Shown one piece after another: positions 56,691-64,000 of a DNA stretch of 64,000 nt (its first letter is position 1; each line of letters starts with the position of its first letter). The translations under genes were made by a program, and so were the position numbers. The stretch is taken from positions 248,731,823 to 248,795,822 of the forward strand of contig JBAIZL010000005.1 of the NCBI GenBank assembly GCA_036971475.1. Reading direction: 5' to 3'. The stretch is from Prosapia bicincta (lineage: Eukaryota > Arthropoda > Insecta > Hemiptera > Cercopidae). The notes beneath the pieces were generated by a model, which saw only the letters and a program-made list of their open reading frames with translations, searched no databases and was not told the origin of the DNA.

Positions 56691-57760
56691 GGCCTTGTAA
56701 TTTCGAGTCCCGAATTTTTAGCTCCGTTAAATTCGAACCCGGCTTCGAATCTGCTAAGCCGCCAGTGTTTAGAAACATTCCACGTCAGCATTGGCGGTTT
56801 CACATAAGAACCAAAGAGTTGATTGGATGACTAGAGTACTATTCAAAGGGTGGTTTTTTAATGAGTCGGTGACAGAAACTGAAAAGTTTTTAAAAACAAA
56901 GAATTTGCCTCGGAAGGGTATTTTACTGTTAAACAAAGCACCGTCACATCCCGATGATGATAAACTGTGCTCTGATAACTTGCTTTATATCTTCCCGGAA
57001 ATGTTACGAGCCTAATCCAGCCGACGAATCAGTGTTTTCTTGAATGTTTGGAAAAATATACACGTAAAGTTTTACAATCTTTCTTGAAAGCATTGTAGGC
57101 TTCCTAGAAAACAATACACTTAAGGGAGTTGTGAACTGGATACCCAAATTATGGAACAAAATAAAAGAAGATACATCAAGTAAATCGTGGAATAAAATTA
57201 AGAGTCATAATGAAACTGTTGCCTGTGTTATTGATCCACAAGAAAAATAGATTTGGCATTTCTTATCAAGAAACTTCCAAGTTGTGAAAATTCCAATGTG
57301 AACAATTTGCGATAACCGATGTTAGGATTATTAAAATGGAAAAAAAACTACTGAAGGCAGCGATGACGAGAATGTAGAAGAACGTTCAGCCGAGACAGTA
57401 CAAGAAGGGGAAAATAGTCACTAGAATGAACGACCGCCTTGGAAACTGCACTACGCTATATTGAACAACAAACAGACACCACGCTAACAGATGTGCTTCT
57501 GCTAAGGCGTCTAAGGAAACGATAGCACGAAAACAATTTTATAAGCAAACGCAGAAGACACATAACAGCCTTTCCCAAAAGGTTTAGCAAGCGTGATGAC
57601 CAATGTATTCCAAAGCAACATTAATTTATGTAAATACCGTAATCAATAAAGTTATATAAACGTATTTTGTGTATTCCTAATTGCAGTATTAAGGTTAATT
57701 AAAACTCCTTTTTTTCTAATGCAAGAGGTGTTATGAGAGGACTGGTATTGTGAAAATTGG
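56691..57760 (+). mobile_element. Tigger-type element with decayed transposase, probable relative of the MITE family
   Basis: The left region (GTAATTTCGAGTCCCGAATT, TCCGTTAAATTCGAACC) matches the left end of the MITEs at 1429 and 6073, and the right region (GGTTAATTAAAACTCC then TTTTTCTAATGCAAGAGG) matches their right block. Coding: a 74-codon frame (56791-57015) reads WMTRVLFKGWFFNES, TEKFLKTKNLPRKGILLLNKAPSHPDD, the Tigger/jerky DDE region with asparagine in place of the catalytic aspartate of LLLDNAPSHP. Downstream to about 57620 only stop-ridden traces remain. Both ends are worn and the limits approximate. Confidence 0.72.
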
Positions 57761-58810
57761 ACTTTTAAATGTACACGGAATTAGTTTTTCAAATTTCTAG
57801 AGATGATTATTTTTGAAAAATGAAAAGTATTTTTTCCCATAGACTTTTAATAATTTATTAATAAAACCTTCTCCACGACTCAATATCAGTCAAGGTCAAC
57901 AAATCTAGCCAATGTAAAACTTTTAACGTGTTAGAGAAGTATCCGAATGTAATGAGCATGCAAAAGATAAAACTGAACACATTTCTCATGGAAAATGGGA
58001 TGAAATAGTTTTATCCGTTTCTCAAGATATGGAAAGCCCACTAAGCAATTGTCAATGTTCTTCAAGAAGTATAAAGACGAGCGTAGATCGATTGCAGGAA
58101 ACGACCGAGAAAATGAAAGGAAATTTGACTTTTGGCGGTTATCTTGTGTTGAACGCGCTAACAGCCTTCGGTAAAAGTCTGATGGAACAGCTTAGGAAAA
58201 TATCTGTCATATTGTTAAACGAGACAAGTAATTATACTTTAATAATAAAACTATATAAAATAAAATCTATTCATGGTACAGCTGTTTTACTGTGTATAAC
58301 TTACATTGACTGCTTATGTAAAGAAACCACTGCACATCTTTAATAGATAAAGTGACTAATTTAAATTTTGTAATTAATTTATTTGTAAAGTGACTAAATC
58401 AAACCTGGACAATATATTGAAATTTTTTCTATTTGTTTATGTCCAGTTTACCTGGAATGTGGAATCAAGTTCTTACAAATTTTCAAACATTTATACCACA
58501 ACTTTTCATTTAGTTTTATTTTTGAAAAATGTTATAATTCAATCATCGTAACAAATCGTAATTTCGATTTAACACAGATTTATTGATGCATATTTAACAC
58601 ACCATTTTCACATATTTCTCATAAAAACGCGTCTCCCACTTCGTCAGTGCATTGTTCAATGCTGCTATTAACAGACGACTTACCATGTGTGATTATACAT
58701 ATACCTTAAAATTGTACAGGTAAAGAATTGCAAATATTTATTAGTATCTTACTATGACATTTTTATATAAACAAATTATTTATACATGTATATAAATATA
58801 TTTATAATTT
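57760..58810. other. No recognised gene; one unassigned 104-codon frame
   Basis: The + strand frame at 58029-58343 (starting MESPLSNCQCSSRSIKTSVD) shows no family motif I know. Its first 70 codons have a more balanced composition than the flanks, so a decayed coding remnant is possible. Confidence 0.25.
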
Positions 58811-59060
58811 AAACACCACACGCGTGCTCACACACGCACACACACACACATATACACACTGCCGCGGCCTTCCCTTCGACTTCCGACTTTCACACCCTTT
58901 GCGTGGAGAAACTTACTTTCCCCCGAAACACGCGTTCCTCTCCGGGCGCCGTCACCCTACAGTTCGACCGCGGTCAAAATATGATCTCACCCGACTTACC
59001 AGTTCCTGGTACCTGTGGTGTGTCGAGCTCGATCTGCCAGTAAATAAATTCTTGGACTTT
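58810..59060. other. GC-rich island after a (CA)n run
   Basis: A (CA)n run is followed by about 190 bp rich in C+G and in CG dinucleotides (GCCGCGGCCTTCCC, CTCCGGGCGCCGTCACCC), then AT-rich sequence for 1 kb. It could be part of a terminal repeat of a retrotransposon or a displaced repeat; I see no gene in it. Confidence 0.3.
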
Positions 59061-59069
59061 GTTTTGTAA

Positions 59070-60060
59070 AACAAACCACAAGGTTTTTACCTTACTTAAG
59101 AGTTAATGTATTTCTTATACCTGGATTAAAATTATTTGTAACGAAACGTTTTTCTTAATTCTATGTTATTTATTTAATTTCTACTCTTAAAAATTCTATG
59201 AATTTTATTTAATTAATTTCACCACAGGATGGTTTTAATAAATTCAACCACTGTTTGTTACAAATTGTTTTAATTCTTTAAATTTGAAATATTATTTAAA
59301 ATTAATTTTATATCATAATGTTTACTTTTTCTGGAAATTTAACTCATTTTACATTTATTTTTTTACTAAGCAATTATTTTTACATCAAATACATATTAAC
59401 TGATTTTTGCAATTATTACTAAATATTCTTAAAATTTGTCAAAATTTTGCTTATATTATTGTTCCACATCTTTAACGCTCATAGTCTATCGTTGAACAGG
59501 TCGTATTTTAAAGTTCAAATTACACACTTAAATTTACTCCATTTGACAAGAAAAGAATTTATATTAATTTGTTTTATTACATTGTGAAATTACTTCCTAG
59601 TAATACTGTGTTTTAATTATTTCTGTGCTCCCACACATAATTCTGTTTTCTTCATATGGGATGTATGGACATGAACATTTTAAATTGTGATTATAAAGTA
59701 AATCACTTCATATTCTTTTGTTTCAAGATTCTCTTGACATTAACTTTTAAATACATTACTTTATTTCATATTTTGAATATCAAGTGGATAGACAAATTTT
59801 TTCGTTAAATACGTAAATGTAACTTTAATCATTTGCTTTTCATATTGGATATTAATTACTGGAACAATATTTTATTTTATAACCACCTTTTATGAAGATT
59901 TTTGAAAATAAATCAATTACTTATGTATTCTTTTAATTGTAATTTACTTTTTTATTAATTGATAATTTTACTGTTAATACAAAATTTGGTAATTATTCTT
60001 TTAAAAATTTATAAATTTTTAAAAAATGGGTTATACTATTAAAATATAGACTTGCCCCAA
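59070..60060. other. Very AT-rich stretch without features
   Basis: Long T and A runs, no open frames of note and no repeat structure. It is bordered on both sides by GC-rich blocks. Confidence 0.4.
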
Positions 60061-60490
60061 AACTTTCACTGTGATTGTTCCTCTTGACCCTCGGATGTTG
60101 TACTGGAACCCTTGGTTCCCCCTCTGATGTTGTCCTGGACTCCTTGGGTCAGCAGCAAAACGCACTAGATCGGTTTAAGGGCCGTCTTTAATATTTTTCT
60201 ACATTATTTACACTTTACAAAAATAATAAAAAGTTCTTTCTCGCGGAAGCGTTGCAAAGCAGGGCATCGTCACGTGCATCCGGGGCTAGTTGTGTTTAGG
60301 CACGGAACATCATCCTGGAAACGCCTCTGGATGTCCTTGTTAAAAATACGTCTGTCTTTCCAAATCTTCTATGCGTCTCTCGACTCGTCGGGCGGTTCCC
60401 CACCCCTACGACAAGCGGTTTTTTATTCACTCTAGACAAGGCAGTTCAGACCTGCAAGGGTTGTTGTCTATTAAACTTTCTCTTTTTGTT
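60060..60490. other. GC-rich block with a short internal repeat
   Basis: Two adjacent about 33 bp units around GATGTTGTNCTGGANYCCTTGG (60096-60160) and a CG-rich part (60236-60420, TCGTCGGGCGGTTCCCCACC). It may be the outer part of a long terminal repeat, but no primer-binding site, polypurine tract or coding sequence was identified. Confidence 0.3.
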
Positions 60491-60925
60491 TTGGATCGAT
60501 TTTAGCTAGGCCTCTTAAGTGTTCCTTGCAGTGTAAATTCCTTAAACCATGGTCCATTATCATGATTTGAGATGCTGCTACAAACTTGATTGACTTTTCT
60601 AACCCTTTCCGTTCTTGAGTTGCGCTACTATAGACATATTTCTTCTTCCCTCGACAGTTTATCGTTTTTGGGGCAATTACACAAACTTTCTTTCTTTTAC
60701 TCTATTAGTGCATAATTTCAATTATATTATTTTCATTTATTTTGCCTTTAGCACAATTATCTTTTATCTAATTTTATATTTAGCTTCTGTGGTTCATTTC
60801 TAAAGTTTTATACTTACGCTTGTCACTATGCTATTTAATCTAATTAACAATTTATTACTTTTTTCTTATGACAATGTTTGAAAAGATTCTGGGCTAGCCT
60901 CAATCTTTTGCCTTGAGACGGTTTG
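60490..60925. other. No recognised gene
   Basis: AT-rich sequence leading into the (CA)n tract. Confidence 0.4.
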
Positions 60926-60929
60926 GCCG

Positions 60930-61184
60930 TACACACACACACACACACACACTTACACAAGCTAAGACACACACACACTCATACACCCTTGCTCGCACGC
61001 GAATACAGGCAAAGCACACTCATCCGCACGGAAGCACGCACACACACACACCTACACAAGCTAAGACACACACACGCATACACTCTTGCTCGCACGCGCA
61101 TGCAGGAAAGCTCACTCATCCGCACGGAAGCAAGCACACGCACACTCACACAAACACCCCCCACACACACCCCCACACACACAT

Positions 61185-61226
<42 letters not shown>
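60930..61226. repeat. (CA)n tract with higher-order repeat and terminal (TA)n
   Basis: ACACAC runs alternate with two copies of an about 105 bp unit (CACAAGCTAAGACACACAC ... CTTGCTCGCACGCG ... CACTCATCCGCACGGAAGCA), ending in (CA)n and a 24 bp (TA)n. Open frames here come from the repeat. Confidence 0.95.
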
Positions 61227-61420
61227 CACTTTCACTTATGTACTTAAACAAGAATCTTACTTGGTATTTATGCGAGTACTTTCAAAGACTGGTTAGTGTC
61301 TCCATCCTCGGGCATACTGGCCCTCAGTATGCCCGAGGATGGAGACACTAACCAGTCTTTGAAAGTACTCGCATAAATACCAAGTAAGATTCTTGTTTAA
61401 GTACATAAGTGAAAGTGATA
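61224..61420. repeat. Perfect palindrome, 96 bp arms, 5 bp spacer
   Basis: The arm 61224-61319 is the exact reverse complement of 61325-61420; the spacer is GCCCT. The arm is homologous to the PLE tail at 24073-24150 (shared words CAGTATGCCCGA, ACTCGCATA and AGTAAGATTCTTGT in reverse). It abuts a (TA)n tract on the left. Inside each arm the decayed hammerhead-like block reads GAGGATG, GAGAC/GTCTT stem, GAAA. Confidence 0.97.
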
Positions 61421-61439
61421 AGTGTATACAAGAAAACAG

Positions 61440-63390
61440 TGTTGCATAATCTACAAATATATATATATCTTCTAAAATGGAAAACATTTCTAGGCCTATT
61501 TTACACAGGGATTTTTTGTTCGAGTTCAGTTAAATATGAAGTAGCTTTTTAATTTAGCACCTAATGAAACGAATGCATGTCCTTATTTTATATTTGTCAA
61601 TTGACAGTGTTTCGGAAGGCTATTGAATAATTTATTTGCTCCAGATAATTTTTCTGTGTAACATTCGTATACAGAAAGGTTATAATAGCTTTTATTAGGA
61701 GTGGCCGGGTTTATAGTCTGCTTCTTTATTACTGAAGTCTTTAGTTTGCAATTCAACAAATTCCGATGTCCTTCACAACCTTAAATATTATGTATTATTA
61801 GAGAATTTCATATCGAAAGAGAAATTATTTTTACGGATGTGTAAATTATTATATGTATATGTTTATAATACTCATATTGTTTATAAAACATCCATTTACT
61901 TTTATACGAAAAGTGTATACAATTTTATTTAATAAACTCCTTGTTTTGCAAAGATTTATTTTAAAAATTAACATAATATCTTTCCGTCGAATAACAAAAG
62001 CTACAAGTTGCTGCTAATTAAAAGATATACGAGTAAACTGGGTTTATTGGGGCGGTAATTCTAATTCAAAGAAAAATATTAATAGGCAAGATATCGGATT
62101 TCCGCAAATAACGAGAGCGATCCTTAAAACCTATATTTAATTAGAATGTTGGAAACAATAGAAGGCTTAAGTACAATGAAAGACAAATAATTCTAAATTC
62201 AATCTGAGAAATATCAAAGTGAAATACAGAATTCAATTAATTTATAAACGCCTCTTGTTCTATATTAAATAACCTTGATACATTTGCGGAGAATTATTTT
62301 TTAAACTGTTTTAGCTTTAAATTATTTCATTGGTTTTTTTACAAAACAAGTATTTGTATTTTCCGCCATAAAGATTTTTGTTTTTGTATTATATAGAACG
62401 ACACTGTAAAAACATTTTTACACGTGATGACGTTGTGTAGCTGAATGATTGCTATAATATATATTTAGGTTGCGGATCTGTCAAAAAGGTAAAGGAAGAA
62501 TCAACCCTAAAGTAAACATTAGTGGGATGTATGGATGGGTACGTGATGTACAGTGTAATGCATGTAGACAAGATAAATGCACCCTTAGACAGCGGAGGGG
62601 TTAGAAGTAAAACACATATAAGTGAAATCTTCATAAGTCTAGACATACACATGTTGATTTAATTAAAAAAAACACACACACACCCACACAGACAAGAAGG
62701 GATGCTAAATAAAGGCTGAGAATGTTTTTTTCCAAAAACAAGAGAGAACAACAGCAGCGAAGCGAAGCATTGAACAGTTTCTACTGAAAGTTGGTGAGTC
62801 TCGGGTTCTACTCCTGATTTTTTGTGAACAATATTTTTCTTAAAATCTCCTAAGAATAACTTTCCTTGTAATCAAAATATAAAGTTCCCGAACCACTGTG
62901 AAGAAGGGAGAAGAGTAATAAAGAAATGTTAACATCCTTCCACCCATAACCAACAAAGATAGAAGGCTCTTCCACCTGGTAAGAAGATCTAGTGATACCT
63001 AGCTACTCTTGCGGTAAACGATTCCGATGCTAGAGAAAGTCGATATTGTCTGTACAAAGATCAGAGAAATAATGTTTCAAAACAAAATTATACGTCTTAA
63101 AATTACATTAGAAATGTCATCTTGTACACTGTACATATAGAATATAGTTCTGTATCCCACCTTATTCGTAGAACCTGGAATTAAAAGTTCTTATTTATAA
63201 AAATTACTTTTTATTGATTGAAGTGATAGTTATAGGCTATTACGTGGTTCCAGAATAATTTAGGCGCCACGGTAGCTCAGATGAAGGTAACAAAACCTTT
63301 GTTTGTCCAAGTCTACCGCCGTTACTAAAACTAACAAGATTCACTACTATGGATTGCTTGTTATATATATTAAAGCACATACTGCGGAAA
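61440..63390. other. No recognised gene
   Basis: AT-rich. A tRNA-like A-box word GGTAGCTCAGATGAAGG lies at 63272-63288 and may be part of a SINE head, but no B box or tail could be placed. Confidence 0.35.
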
Positions 63391-63391
63391 A

Positions 63392-64000
63392 GAAGTAATA
63401 TAATTTTTTTAAAGTCAATTGCTACTTAAGTCAGGAATGAAAAATGTTATTTTAGTTTCTTTTTGTTTTTTACATACAAATGTTTTTTATATACATATGT
63501 CAGAATAACAATATTAAGAGGCGAAATATTGTTATTAAGAGGCAGATTTCCTAGCAATTTTCCATTTTCTTTTCTATGTATGGTGTTGGACTCTTATTTT
63601 TGTTTGTTACAATTTATGCGTTTTTTTATCGCTTGCATTGTGTTGTAGTTTCTTTTCGCTTTCATTTCGCATCGTCCGTTTGTGAAGCAAGTTTTGATAC
63701 TTTTAATCCAGTTTGTTTGTTTTATTCTGTACATTCGTTTTTAATCCTTGAGCATTATTTATGATATTGTAAGGTAGCCATGGAAAAAATAAAGTTGTAC
63801 AATAGAGGTTTCGACGACAACCAGAAAAGATCAAAAGAAAAATTCATATACCTCTTTGAAAAATACGCTTCTATTTATTTGAAATTTTGATCTGTGCCAA
63901 AAAGCGCTAGACTTTTGTAGACTCACTACACGAATATGTAGATTCTCAGTTCGAATCCGACCAAGAGCTCTTAAATTTTTATAATTGAATAATTAAATAA
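63392..64000 (+). repeat. Dispersed repeat family D, copy 4 (opposite orientation, cut by the window end)
   Basis: It runs from AAGTAATATA through TTTTCTATGTATGGTGTTGG and the inverse of GTTGCCATGG to the tRNA-like block, where CAGTTCGAATCCGACC (63948-63963) is the best B-box match of all copies. The copy continues past the window. Two overlapping 61-62 codon frames (MFFTYKCFLYT and [11 protein letters not shown]) recur in the minus-strand copies; their length is not conserved. Confidence 0.72.

Noticed and set aside
60913..61351. Open frames of 127 and 142 codons
   Set aside because: They cross the (CA)n/(TA)n tract and the palindrome, and encode His-Thr and Tyr-Ile repeats.
24016..61420. 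CRISPR-like arrays or bacterial-type systems
   Set aside because: Spliced exons, mariner elements and microsatellites show an animal genome. The regular repeats are contiguous tandem arrays without spacers.
63267..63330. Possible tRNA gene with GGTAGCTCAGATGAAGG
   Set aside because: An A-box-like word is present but no matching T arm or acceptor stem can be folded.

Overview
The window is AT-rich animal DNA with long introns and a dense load of decayed transposable elements (TEs). It looks like an invertebrate, most likely an arthropod and probably an insect. The only host gene I recognise is the 3' part of a heparan-sulfate N-deacetylase/N-sulfotransferase (NDST; Drosophila sulfateless type). 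It lies on the + strand as eleven exons between 663 and 26974, joined in frame across GT-AG introns. The 549 encoded residues are collinear with about residue 337 to the C-terminus of human NDST1, so roughly the first 336 codons lie upstream of the window.

From 1 to 27 kb the NDST introns hold two mariner elements with TA target duplications (3258-4456 and 21750-23105) and two further Tc1/mariner transposase remnants (about 17.1-17.7 and 26.1-26.4 kb). They also hold three copies of a pogo/Tigger-type MITE, a pogo-like element with a piggyBac-like element nested inside it (19.8-21.6 kb), a reversed piggyBac-type MITE, a 7 x 115 bp satellite, and two Penelope-like retroelement (PLE) fragments with GIY-YIG domains placed head to head beside (TA)n tracts.

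From 27 to 51 kb I see no convincing host gene. There are more PLE ends in inverted pairs (27.3-27.8, 30.8-31.2, 37.5-37.95 and 45.05-46.83 kb), two piggyBac-type MITEs, a hAT-type MITE with an 8 bp target duplication, a (GT)n tract, several copies of an about 0.7 kb dispersed repeat with a tRNA-like segment (called family D here), and a 72-80 bp minisatellite. The 45-47 kb PLE carries reverse-transcriptase motifs, sits in a (TA)n tract and splits a family D copy.

From 51 to 64 kb there is a pogo-like DNA transposon with a C-terminal PHD-like finger (51518-53254), a 9 x 99 bp array with a 33-residue frame, a 5 x 89 bp array, a decayed Tigger-type transposase whose ends match the MITEs of the first 16 kb, a (CA)n/(TA)n tract ending in a perfect 96 bp-arm palindrome, and a last family D copy running off the end.

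The recurrent theme is PLE terminal sequence in inverted pairs, often beside (TA)n. Most pairs carry a hammerhead-ribozyme-like core: CUGAUGA (or close), one extra base, a 5-6 bp stem, then GAAA. Between two loci the stem shows compensatory base changes. This is the signal most worth testing.
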